Assembly (NCBI GenBank): GCA_903929485.1
Contig: CAIYUY010000173.1
Location: 1 to 54,042, forward strand
Reading direction: 5' to 3'
DNA from: an uncultured Desulfuromonadales bacterium
GTDB lineage: Bacteria; Desulfobacterota; Desulfuromonadia; Geobacterales; CAIOGM01
Length of the DNA stretch: 54,042 bases
The position numbers and the translations under genes are program-made. A model generated the notes under the pieces. That model was not told where the DNA came from and did no database searches. It saw only the letters and a list, made by a program, of their open reading frames with translations. Position 1 is the first letter of the stretch. Each line of letters starts with the position of its first letter. This document shows positions 17,455-24,794 of the stretch, piece after piece.

Positions 17455-18366
17455 TTATTCCTGTTCCTCCGCGTCCGGTGCCTGGAGCCCCGCGCCCTTG
17501 CCACTGATGGTGATATGCACCACCGGCTTTTTGCCCGGCTCGTCTCCCTTGAAGCTTCCCCGCTGGGGGGCGGCGTCATAGGAGTCGCGACCCACAGCCA
17601 CCGGGATGTAGCGGTCATTGGCCAGGAGATTGTGGGTGGCGTCGAACCCGACCCAGCCGCCGCCGGGGATCAGAACCTCGGCCCAGGCATGAGTGGCCAC
17701 CTCGCTGCTTTTTTCCAGGAGGGAAAGTTCGGGCGCCTGATACCCCATGACATATCGCACCGGCACTCCCCAGGAGCGAACCACTGTTATAAAAAGGTTG
17801 GCAAAATCCTGGCAAACCCCGGCGCCGGCCTTGATGGCGTGGATCAGTTCCGTATGGACCTCGGTGGCCCCCGGCTGATAGACAAGGACCGACGGTATCC
17901 ACTCCATGAGTGTAAAGAGGGAATCCATGAGCGGGGTTTCCTGGGTATGCCGCGGCAGCGCCCTGTCGATCTCCGCGGTCAGCTTCACGATGGATGGTGT
18001 TTCGCCGCTCCGGTGAAGCGTATAATCGTGGAGTGACGGTTCATTCTTCAGAGCCTTGCGGAACCATTCCTTGCATTCTCCCGGCGGGAGTGGCGAAAAG
18101 TCAAAAGGGTTTTCCCTCAGCGGTTCCACATCGGCGATGAGTCGGGTGACCAGGCGTGTGTGGGGAGGGATGACACAGAAGTAGTCCACCCGATTGCCGA
18201 AATGATCGATGTAATGCCCCAGCTTTCCCGATGGATCGGTTTCGATCCTGCTGCCGTGCACCCTTTGGTTCAGGTCATTGCGGGGGGTGAGTCGCAGTTC
18301 GGTATGGTGCTCGCGGACGGAATGGGGGAACTCCAGGATGGTTTCGTGTTCGATCTGATAGCGCAT
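17455..18366 (-). CDS. Transglutaminase-like cysteine protein
   Basis: The 303-residue protein has the N-terminal beta domain of bacterial transglutaminase-like proteins, then the papain-like core. The catalytic triad is visible: Cys185 in GAGVCQDFAN, His226 in ATHAWAEV and Asp242 in GFDATHN. Proteins of this type (COG1305) are often encoded with COG2307 (alpha-E) and COG2308 (permuted ATP-grasp), as here. In those clusters they are predicted to cleave or form amide bonds on a peptide made by the ligase. The spacing to the upstream alpha-E gene is 15 bases. Confidence 0.9.
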   Translation of the reverse strand: MRYQIEHETILEFPHSVREHHTELRLTPRNDLNQRVHGSRIETDPSGKLGHYIDHFGNRVDYFCVIPPHTRLVTRLIADVEPLRENPFDFSPLPPGECKEWFRKALKNEPSLHDYTLHRSGETPSIVKLTAEIDRALPRHTQETPLMDSLFTLMEWIPSVLVYQPGATEVHTELIHAIKAGAGVCQDFANLFITVVRSWGVPVRYVMGYQAPELSLLEKSSEVATHAWAEVLIPGGGWVGFDATHNLLANDRYIPVAVGRDSYDAAPQRGSFKGDEPGKKPVVHITISGKGAGLQAPDAEEQE

Positions 18367-18381
18367 GCGGTTTTTTTCCCC

Positions 18382-19326
18382 TTACTGGAAGAAATCTTCT
18401 GACAGGGCGGCGTGAAGATCCCCCAATTTGGTGAGAAAATCTTCAAGAAACTCGTGGAGCCCGGAAGCAAAGACCAGTTCCGCGGTGGTATTTTCCAACA
18501 TCTCCCTTAAGGCGAAGTAAGCCCCGGCTGTCCGCTCCTTGTTCTCCAGGCCGATCGTCTTCAGTGCTCTCCCCATGGTCTCCACGGAAAAGAAGATGGA
18601 GCGGGGAAAATCCCGCTCGAAGAGGATAAATTCCACCACGTCCAGGGCGCGAAAGCCGGCGTGGTATTTGCGCCGGAAAGCTTCGAAACCGGAGAGGGAC
18701 TTGAGGAGGGCGGCCCACTGGTAGTAATCCAGGGCCGAACCCACTCGTGAGAGGTCGGGAAGGATGAGGTGGTACTTCACATCCAGTATCCGGGCAGTCA
18801 TGTCGGCCCGTTCCATGAACGCACCCAGTTCGTAAAAACTGTAGGACTCCCCTCGCATCATGGTGTTGGCGGTGATGCCGTCGAAGCGGGAGATCTCGTT
18901 TCTCAGCAGCACGAAAAAAGGGCGGGCTTTTTCAGCGGTGAGGGGGGATCTCAGCCGGTCGTTGATGCTCATCCAGAGCTCGTTGACCATCTCCCACATC
19001 TCCTTGGAGATCCGGTCCCGGGCCACCCGGGCGTTCTCCCGAAAAAGGCGGACGGAGGAGCGGATGGAGTTGGAGTTCCCCCGCTCGCTGCTGATGAACT
19101 GAAGCAGGCGCTGGGAGTTGATAAGAGCCTCGGCGCCGTAGAGTTCGGAAAAAAGCTCCTCGGAAGAGGATATCTTCAGGAGCGGCAGCCACTTATCCTC
19201 TTCGGACATATCCTCTTCCGCCTCCAGGAGATAGAGGAGGTTAATTTCCACGAGTCGGGCGGTCTCTCCGGCCCGCTCCTGGTAGCGGGACATCCAGTAC
19301 ATCGAATCTGCTATGCGACTAAGCAT
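18382..19326 (-). CDS. Alpha-E domain protein (COG2307)
   Basis: The 314-residue, almost entirely helical protein begins with the family signature MLSRIADSMYWMSRYQERAG and continues ETARLVEINLLYLLE. The rest is a bundle of long helices with conserved Glu and Arg. It has no known enzymatic activity but is a nearly constant partner of the permuted ATP-grasp ligase. It lies 9 bases downstream of that gene. A complex or scaffold role is likely by association only. Confidence 0.9.
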   Translation of the reverse strand: MLSRIADSMYWMSRYQERAGETARLVEINLLYLLEAEEDMSEEDKWLPLLKISSSEELFSELYGAEALINSQRLLQFISSERGNSNSIRSSVRLFRENARVARDRISKEMWEMVNELWMSINDRLRSPLTAEKARPFFVLLRNEISRFDGITANTMMRGESYSFYELGAFMERADMTARILDVKYHLILPDLSRVGSALDYYQWAALLKSLSGFEAFRRKYHAGFRALDVVEFILFERDFPRSIFFSVETMGRALKTIGLENKERTAGAYFALREMLENTTAELVFASGLHEFLEDFLTKLGDLHAALSEDFFQ

Positions 19327-19335
19327 CTTATCTCC

Positions 19336-20784
19336 TTATTCCGAAAGCACCCACGTATCCTTGCTCCCCCCCCCCTGTGATGAGTTCACCACCAGGGACC
19401 CCTTCCGGAGCGCCACCCTGGTGAGTCCGCCGGGTACCACCTGGATGTCCTCTCCGTAGATGACGAAGGGACGCAGGTCCAGGTGCCGGGCCTCCAGTTC
19501 CCCGTCCATGTAGCAGATATGCCGGGAAAGATAGACCACAGGCTGTGCGATGTAGTTGCGCGGGTTCTCCAGCACCTTGTCCACGAACTCCCGCCGGAGT
19601 TGCGGCGTGGAGGCAGGTCCCATGAGCATCCCGTAGCCGCCGGACTCGCTCACCGCCTTGATAACCATCCCCTCCATGTTGTCGAAGACATATTCCCGAT
19701 CCTGCTGGTTGGTCATCTGGTAGGTGGGGACGTTCTTCAGGATCGGCTGCTGTCCCAGGTAATAGCGGATGATGTCCGGCACGTAGGGGTAGACCGCCTT
19801 GTCGTCGGCGATGCCGCTTCCCGGCGCATTTACCAGCGCCACGTTCCCGGCCCGCCAAGCGTTGATGACCCCGGCGATCCCCAGGGTGGAGTCGGAGCGG
19901 AAGATGAGCGGATCCAGGAAGTCGTCGTCGATGCGGCGATAGATCACGTCCACCCGTTGCAGGCCGGTGGTGGTCTTCAGGTAGACGATATCGTTGATGG
20001 TGACCATGTCGCGGCCTTCGGCCAGTTCCACCCCCATCTCCTTGGCCAGGAAGGTATGCTCGAAGTAGGCGGAGTTGTAAACCCCCGGCGTCAGCACCAC
20101 CACCTCGGCGTTATCCTTCCCCCGGGGGGAGAGGGAGCGGAGGGCGTCCAGGAGGAGCGCGGGGTAGTGGTCCACCCGCCTGACCCGGTACTTGTCGAAA
20201 AATTCCGGCATGATCCGCCGTTCGATGACCCGGTTCTCGATCATGTAGGAGACGCCGGAGGGGGTACGGAGGTTGTCTTCCAGGATCAGGTATTCACCGT
20301 CTTCGGCCCGAATGAGGTCGATGCCGCTGATATGGGTGTAGATTCCCTGGGGGGGGGTGATTCCCATGATCTCCCGCCGGAAATCTTTCCCCTGATAGAT
20401 CAGCTCGGGGGGAATGACCCCGTCCTTGATGATCTTCTGGTCGGTGTAGAGGTCGTTGAGGAAGAGGTTCAGAGCCTTGACCCGCTGCTTGAGCCCCGAT
20501 TCGATCTTTTCCCACTCCATGGCGGTGATGATCCGGGGGATCAGGTCGAAGGGCCAGATCCGTTCGATCCCCTCGTCTGATTCGCCGTAGACCGTGAAGG
20601 TCACCCCTTCGGTCTGGAGGGCAAGCTGAGACTCGTGGGCCTTCACCTCCAGGGAGTTCTGTCCCGTGGCCCTGATGTGATCCCACAAGGGGCGGTAGTG
20701 TGCTCGTGGGGTAAAGTCGTCGTCGTAGAATTCGTGAAAGGAGATACGGGGTTTATTCCCCGAGGACCCGTTATGGTTGTTCAT
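19336..20784 (-). CDS. Circularly permuted type 2 ATP-grasp protein (COG2308)
   Basis: The 482-residue protein matches the circularly permuted ATP-grasp ligases. It shows FHEFYDDDFTPRAHYRPLWD at the start, RDGVIPPELIYQ-like and RRIMGITPPQGIYTHISGID-type central motifs, DGEYLILEDNLRTPSGVSYM, KAVSESGGYGMLMGPAS and GLTRVALRKGSLVVNSSQGG at the end. Conserved acidic and basic residues fit ATP and Mg binding. The family is predicted to form amide or peptide bonds, but no product is established. ATG 20784 follows GAGGAG. It is the first gene of a minus-strand operon, 38 bases after the predicted start site of a sigma-54-type promoter, and directly downstream of nif genes. Confidence 0.9.
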   Translation of the reverse strand: MNNHNGSSGNKPRISFHEFYDDDFTPRAHYRPLWDHIRATGQNSLEVKAHESQLALQTEGVTFTVYGESDEGIERIWPFDLIPRIITAMEWEKIESGLKQRVKALNLFLNDLYTDQKIIKDGVIPPELIYQGKDFRREIMGITPPQGIYTHISGIDLIRAEDGEYLILEDNLRTPSGVSYMIENRVIERRIMPEFFDKYRVRRVDHYPALLLDALRSLSPRGKDNAEVVVLTPGVYNSAYFEHTFLAKEMGVELAEGRDMVTINDIVYLKTTTGLQRVDVIYRRIDDDFLDPLIFRSDSTLGIAGVINAWRAGNVALVNAPGSGIADDKAVYPYVPDIIRYYLGQQPILKNVPTYQMTNQQDREYVFDNMEGMVIKAVSESGGYGMLMGPASTPQLRREFVDKVLENPRNYIAQPVVYLSRHICYMDGELEARHLDLRPFVIYGEDIQVVPGGLTRVALRKGSLVVNSSQGGGSKDTWVLSE

Positions 20785-20832
20785 GCTGGCTCCTCAGAAG
20801 CGATGGATGCAAAAACAGTATGGATTGTGACT

Positions 20833-20848
20833 AGCAACAGTAATGCCA
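20833..20848 (-). promoter_or_regulatory. Sigma-54-type promoter of the ATP-grasp operon
   Basis: The minus strand reads TGGCATTACTGTTGCT: GG, ten bases, GC, with the TGGCA and TTGCT ends close to consensus. The predicted start at about 20822 leaves a 38-base leader before the ATP-grasp ATG. Confidence 0.6.
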
Positions 20849-20984
20849 ACGAAGGTACACGTAAAAAGTATGCTATTCAAGCATATTATGACGTTTTACC
20901 GTGGGGTTGGCCGCATGGTTTTTCTGTCGTTGCTTAAAAAGGTGACCCGCCATGATGAAATAAGATGCAATGGCGCTCTACTCC

Positions 20985-21218
20985 TCAATCCCCGCAGCCG
21001 CCGCAACCGCTGCCGCAGCAGTGGGTGACACCATGGGCGGGGGAGGAGGGGGTGCAACTTTGCAAGGATTTGTGTTCCACAAGCCAGGCGTCACCTTCAA
21101 GTTTTCCCCAGAGCTCCTTTCGTTTGAGCATCATGAGCACCCGAGTCTCGGTGGTCTTCAGGAGCGCCGCCGCCTGGGCAAGAGTGATATATGAATCCGC
21201 GGTTCCGTGTTCGCACAT
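20985..21218 (-). CDS. Small helix-turn-helix protein with a Cys-rich tail, nif-linked
   Basis: The 77-residue protein begins with an excisionase/MerR-like helix-turn-helix (YITLAQAAALLKTTETRVLM and MLKRKELWGKLEGDAWLV). It ends in a tail with five cysteines (HCCGSGCGGCGD plus one nearby), a plausible metal or Fe-S site. AAGGAGA precedes the ATG. It follows nifV by 12 bases and is the last gene of the nifB-GNAT-nifV unit, which suggests a nitrogen-fixation role. I know of no function for it. DNA binding controlled by a metal centre is an inference. Confidence 0.75.
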   Translation of the reverse strand: MCEHGTADSYITLAQAAALLKTTETRVLMMLKRKELWGKLEGDAWLVEHKSLQSCTPSSPAHGVTHCCGSGCGGCGD

Positions 21219-21230
21219 GATTTCTCTCCT

Positions 21231-22373
21231 TCAGGCTGCCGCCGGTACTGTTTCCGGTTCCAGATAAAGCGCCATCAGCTCCCGGGTGGTGAGGGCCCGT
21301 TTCCGCCGTCCGGCCAAGGCGCGGGCGCGAGCCAGCAGTAGTTCGGCCCGGAGGCGATCCACCGTGATCCCCATTCCCAGATACCGTTGAATGAGGCCGC
21401 TGGCGCCTGAATGTTTTCCCACCACGATGCTGCGCGCCATCCCCACCTCCGCCGGGTTGAATCCTTCGTAGTTACGGGGATCCTTGATGATGCCGTCGGC
21501 ATGGAGTCCCGATTCATGGGCATAAACCCGCTCCCCCACCACCGGTTTTGAAACCGGAAGGGGGCGCTGGGAAGCCTTGGCCACAAAGAGCGACATCTCG
21601 CGAAAGCGGTGGCTGTTGACGCCGCTTTCGATCCCGCAGGCATGTCTGAGTCCCATCACCACCTCTTCCAGCGCCGCGTTGCCGGCCCGTTCTCCCAGGC
21701 CGTTGATGGTGGTGTTGACATAGCGGGCCCCGGCCTTGATGCCGGCTATGGCGTTGGCGGTGGCCATCCCCAGGTCGTTATGGGTATGGACTTCAATATC
21801 CACCTCCGGCACCATCCGGCGGAGAAAGGAGATCTTGTCGAACATGGTGAAAGGATCCATCATTCCCAGGGTATCGCAGAACCGGAACCGATCGCCACCC
21901 AGGGATCGGGTGATCTCCATCAGTTCCACGAGAAAATTCAGATCGGCCCGGCCGGCGTCTTCTCCCCCCACCGAGACGTAGAGGTTGTGCGTCTTGGCGA
22001 AGCCCAACGCCACTTTCAGCTGCTCCTTCACCCCGGCGCGATTGGTCCGAAGTTTGTGGGCGATCATCTGGTCGGAAACGGAAAGTGAGATGTCCACGGC
22101 CTGTACGCCGCAGGCGATGCTTGCCTTGATCTCGGGGATCAGCGCCCGGTTCCAGGTGAGGAGGCGGGCGGCAAGTCCCAGGTCGACCAACGATTTGATA
22201 TCGGCCCGCTCTTCGTCTCCCATGGCAGGAATCCCGCACTCGATCTCCCCGACGCCGATGGAATCCAGCATCCGGGCGATGGTGATCTTTTCCCGGCGGG
22301 AAAAAACTACTCCGGCGGTCTGCTCGCCGTCCCGCAGGGTCGTGTCATCGATGATGATTGTTGCTGTTTCCAT
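21231..22373 (-). CDS. nifV: Homocitrate synthase
   Basis: NifV condenses acetyl-CoA and 2-oxoglutarate to homocitrate, the organic ligand of FeMo-co. The 380-residue protein has the DRE-TIM start IIDDTTLRDGEQTAGVVFS, the metal ligands in EVHTHNDLGMATANA, and the glycine-rich loop NTTINGLGERAGNAALEEV. YAHESGLHADGI and VVGKHSGASGLIQRYL complete the family pattern. The length fits NifV rather than the longer LeuA. AAAGGAGG precedes the ATG, and the gene follows the GNAT gene by 13 bases. Confidence 0.95.
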   Translation of the reverse strand: METATIIIDDTTLRDGEQTAGVVFSRREKITIARMLDSIGVGEIECGIPAMGDEERADIKSLVDLGLAARLLTWNRALIPEIKASIACGVQAVDISLSVSDQMIAHKLRTNRAGVKEQLKVALGFAKTHNLYVSVGGEDAGRADLNFLVELMEITRSLGGDRFRFCDTLGMMDPFTMFDKISFLRRMVPEVDIEVHTHNDLGMATANAIAGIKAGARYVNTTINGLGERAGNAALEEVVMGLRHACGIESGVNSHRFREMSLFVAKASQRPLPVSKPVVGERVYAHESGLHADGIIKDPRNYEGFNPAEVGMARSIVVGKHSGASGLIQRYLGMGITVDRLRAELLLARARALAGRRKRALTTRELMALYLEPETVPAAA

Positions 22374-22386
22374 CCGGCGCCTCCTT

Positions 22387-23214
22387 TTACCCCATGCTCC
22401 CCATGCTGCCGCAGGCGCCGATGAACTCCGGCTTGTATGCAGGCATTTCCCCTTGGTACATCAGCACCGTGGCGCCGCTACAGGTTAGCCCCTTTCGCTC
22501 CAGATAGCTCCCCATGACTCTGTTTCCCCGAGGGATGTCCAGGCAGATCCGCTCTCCCCCCACCGCCGGCGCAAGATACCGCTCAAGTAGTGTCACGGCG
22601 GCGGGAGCGGTTCCCGCCAATGGTCCGATCTGTTGCGCTCCGGAGACTGTTCTGGTTATCATAAAGGCATCCTCTCCTTTGATGGCGTTCCCTTCCACCC
22701 CCAAGGAGGTCAGGAGGAGTTCTCGCCGGTCACCCCAGCCGGTGGCGTCAAGGGTTACCATGTCGTCCGAAATTTCCTGTCTCCCCGGCGGAGGCGTCAC
22801 CGTGAAATTCTCACCGATCCAGCGGTCAATCCGGTCGATTTCTTTAAATCCCAATTTTTCGTAGAGTGGTTTTCCCAAAGGGGAAGCGGTGAGCCAGATC
22901 GTCTCCACCCCCGCATCCTTCAGCGCCTCCACGGCTTTTTTCATCAGTTCCGCTCCGATTCCTTGTCTGCGCTGTTCCGGACGGACCAAAAGATTGCCGA
23001 TCCAGCCGCTTCGGCGGTAGCGGAGTGTGGTGATGAAGGCAACCGGAACCGTTTTTATCCTCTTCACCAGGCAACCCTGGGGAAAGGAGTTCCGGAGGAG
23101 ATCCAGCTCCCACCTGTCCGAGATCCACCCCTCACCGGCGGCCAGGAGGAGGAATTCAGCGATATCGTCATGGCGGAATCTGTCGGTTGTCATTTCGGTT
23201 AACTCTCTTGTCAT
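22387..23214 (-). CDS. GNAT acetyltransferase, nif-linked
   Basis: The 275-residue protein has an N-terminal GNAT fold with the acetyl-CoA loop NLLVRPEQRRQGIGAELMKK and the later strand LYEKLGFKEID. Its C-terminal half looks like the second, Acetyltransf_18-type domain (QQIGPLAGTAPAAVTLLERY, CLDIPRGNRVMGSYLERKGL). The start could also be the ATG at 23193; neither has a clear RBS. It lies between nifB and nifV in the same direction, so it probably belongs to the nif transcript. The substrate is unknown. Confidence 0.8.
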   Translation of the reverse strand: MTRELTEMTTDRFRHDDIAEFLLLAAGEGWISDRWELDLLRNSFPQGCLVKRIKTVPVAFITTLRYRRSGWIGNLLVRPEQRRQGIGAELMKKAVEALKDAGVETIWLTASPLGKPLYEKLGFKEIDRIDRWIGENFTVTPPPGRQEISDDMVTLDATGWGDRRELLLTSLGVEGNAIKGEDAFMITRTVSGAQQIGPLAGTAPAAVTLLERYLAPAVGGERICLDIPRGNRVMGSYLERKGLTCSGATVLMYQGEMPAYKPEFIGACGSMGSMG

Positions 23215-23385
23215 TTCGAGCTATAGCGAAGAGTCTGCTGCCGTGACAAGCAGATCTTCACTCCGTTCAGGATGACAGGCAAGAAACAAGACAATAAAAA
23301 TAGGTTGTCATTCTGAGCGATAGCGAAGAATCTGCTTCTGTTTTTCAAGCAGATCCTTGCTTCGCTCAGGATGACAAGCTTAAGT
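23215..23385. repeat. Two 'AGGATGACA' inverted repeats inside the nif operon
   Basis: Two copies (about 23211-23279 and 23308-23379) of an inverted repeat with TCATTCTGAGCGATAGCGAA on one side and CTTCGCTCAGGATGACA on the other fill the space between nifB and the GNAT gene. A third copy lies at 5492-5563. Confidence 0.7.
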
Positions 23386-24246
23386 TCAGGCGGAGCAGCC
23401 GCCTTCACCCACGAGGACGTCTTGGCCGATGAGCCCCACGGCGTCTGCCCGGCACTGCCGGCAGTGCTTGAACTGGCCGATGATCTTCTCATTCTCACTC
23501 CGGATGCTCTCCAAAAGTTCCGGTTCCGGGGGGATAACCTGAGCGAAATCGGCCTGGGGGATGAGCGGCATGACGTTCATGACGAAGGCCCCCAACTCCT
23601 TGACCTTGGCGGCGATAAGCGGGATCTGATCATCGTTGAGTCCGGGGATGAGCACCGTATTGACCTTGATGGTCATGCCGTATTCCGCCGCCCGCTTCAG
23701 CCCTTCAAGCTGGTTGGCGATGATGATCTTCCCCGCTTCCGTGCCGGTATACCTTTTCCCGTGGTAAGTGATATAGGAGTAGATTTTGCCGGCCACCTCC
23801 GGCTCCAGGGCATTGATGGTGACGGTGAGGCTGTGCAGGTCGATCTCCTGGAGGAGGTCGATCTTCTCCGGGAGGAGGAGGCCATTGGTGCTCATGCATT
23901 TGATGAGGTGCGGGAACTCACTGCCGATGAGTCGGAAGGTCTCGAAGGTCTCCTCGTTGGCCAGGGGATCACCGGGTCCGGCGATGCCGATGACCTTGAT
24001 GATGGGGCCCAGAATATCGCTGGCCATGACGGTGCGGACTTTTTCCAGAGCTTCCTGGGGTGTCAGGATCTTGCTGGTGACCCCCGGGCGCGATTCATTG
24101 GCGCAGTCATGCTTCCTCGTGCAGTAGCCGCATTTGATGTTGCAGACGGGGGCGACTGCCAGGTGCATCCTGCCGTTTTTGTGGTGATTGCCGCCGAAGC
24201 AGGGGTGCCCCTGAATATTTTTTCTGCCGTTGCATGCCGTAGCCAT
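23386..24246 (-). CDS. nifB: Nitrogenase FeMo-cofactor radical SAM maturase NifB
   Basis: NifB builds NifB-co, the 8Fe-9S-C precursor of FeMo-co, from Fe-S clusters and SAM. The 286-residue protein starts near the conserved HPCFGGNHHKNGRMHLAVAP and carries the radical SAM motif CNIKCGYC followed by TRKHDC. GIAGPGDPLAN is the SAM-binding stretch, and the late CRQCRADAVG is also typical. It lacks the C-terminal NifX-like domain of longer NifB proteins; short forms are known in other bacteria and archaea. AGAGGAGG precedes the ATG. Confidence 0.95.
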   Translation of the reverse strand: MATACNGRKNIQGHPCFGGNHHKNGRMHLAVAPVCNIKCGYCTRKHDCANESRPGVTSKILTPQEALEKVRTVMASDILGPIIKVIGIAGPGDPLANEETFETFRLIGSEFPHLIKCMSTNGLLLPEKIDLLQEIDLHSLTVTINALEPEVAGKIYSYITYHGKRYTGTEAGKIIIANQLEGLKRAAEYGMTIKVNTVLIPGLNDDQIPLIAAKVKELGAFVMNVMPLIPQADFAQVIPPEPELLESIRSENEKIIGQFKHCRQCRADAVGLIGQDVLVGEGGCSA

Positions 24247-24278
24247 TGGTGCCTCCTCTTCGGCTGCCTTCAGCGCCG

Positions 24279-24314
24279 AAATTAAAACTACCCGTCGGAA
24301 ATAATCTCGTCGGG
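24279..24314 (-). terminator. Terminator-like stem in the nifB leader
   Basis: On the minus strand CCCGACG pairs with CGACGGG (one mismatch) around a 10-base loop, followed by TAGTTTTAATTT. It lies between the nifB promoter and start codon, so it would act as an attenuator. Confidence 0.5.
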
Positions 24315-24346
24315 CCGCGGTGCCGTTGTGGGACGCGTCGTTGCGT
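24313..24346 (-). promoter_or_regulatory. Candidate ANTAR-type two-hairpin element in the nifB leader
   Basis: Two hairpins follow each other on the minus strand: ACGC-AACGAC-GCGT (24333-24346) and GGC-ACCGCG-GCC (24313-24324). Both six-base loops have A at position 1 and G at position 4, the pattern known for ANTAR-protein binding sites. The second hairpin touches the terminator-like stem. Confidence 0.55.
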
Positions 24347-24360
24347 ACAACTTCTCAGTA

Positions 24361-24376
24361 GGCAGAAATCGTGCCA
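24361..24376 (-). promoter_or_regulatory. Sigma-54 promoter of nifB
   Basis: The minus strand reads TGGCACGATTTCTGCC, with GG, ten bases, GC. The predicted start at about 24350 gives a leader of roughly 100 bases to nifB. Confidence 0.75.
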
Positions 24377-24552
24377 AAAGTGCCGTCTTGCTAACTGGTT
24401 GTTTTTTGCACAATATTGGTCGGTCGGGCGGATAATGGATTGAATGAACTGCATGATTTGAAGTCCTACTGCCTGTTGTTTAGGCAGAAGTAGTCGGATT
24501 TTCAAACAAGTAAGAGTTGTTCACCACAGAGTCACAGAGACCACAATGAGTT

Positions 24553-24687
24553 GATGCCCTCGCAAATTCTGTCATTGCGAGCGAAGCGAAGCAATCCAGT
24601 ATCTAACTAACATCCTAAAACTACTAAGATTGCTTCGTCGCTTCGCTCCTCGCAATGACATCTTGAGGGAGAATTTGCGAGGGCATC
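24553..24687. repeat. MITE-like element, copy A
   Basis: The 135-base element is bounded by perfect 18-base inverted ends, GATGCCCTCGCAAATTCT and its complement. Inside are two inverted GCGAAGCAATC cores. A second, more diverged copy lies at 42431-42563. It contains no gene. Confidence 0.8.
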
Positions 24688-24766
24688 GTTAAAGCATATA
24701 CAAATTGCAGGGTTATGGACTCTTTGTTCCTGATCTTGGATGAATAAACCAAACCTGTTTCCAAAG

Positions 24767-24782
24767 AGGCACGTATTCTGCA
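24767..24782 (+). promoter_or_regulatory. Candidate sigma-54 promoter of draG
   Basis: AGGCACGTATTCTGCA fits GG-N10-GC. The predicted start (about 24793) is only 2 bases before the ATG at 24795 and about 29 bases before the alternative GTG at 24822. Confidence 0.5.
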
Positions 24783-24794
24783 TTGCCAACCTCC

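Noticed and set aside
19483-20580. Plus-strand frame of 365 codons opposite the ATP-grasp gene
   Set aside because: It is an antisense shadow rich in Val, Gly and His, with no family features; the minus-strand gene is certain.
20803-20940. Short plus-strand frame (45 codons) upstream of the ATP-grasp operon
   Set aside because: It has no RBS, overlaps the start of the ATP-grasp gene and the sigma-54 site, and resembles nothing; probably chance.
23386-24246. nifB as truncated because it lacks the NifX domain
   Set aside because: Short NifB proteins without that domain are a normal functional form, and all radical SAM motifs are present.
24107-24505. Minus-strand frame upstream of nifB (132 codons)
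   Set aside because: It covers the sigma-54 promoter and leader and overlaps nifB in another frame; the product has no family look.
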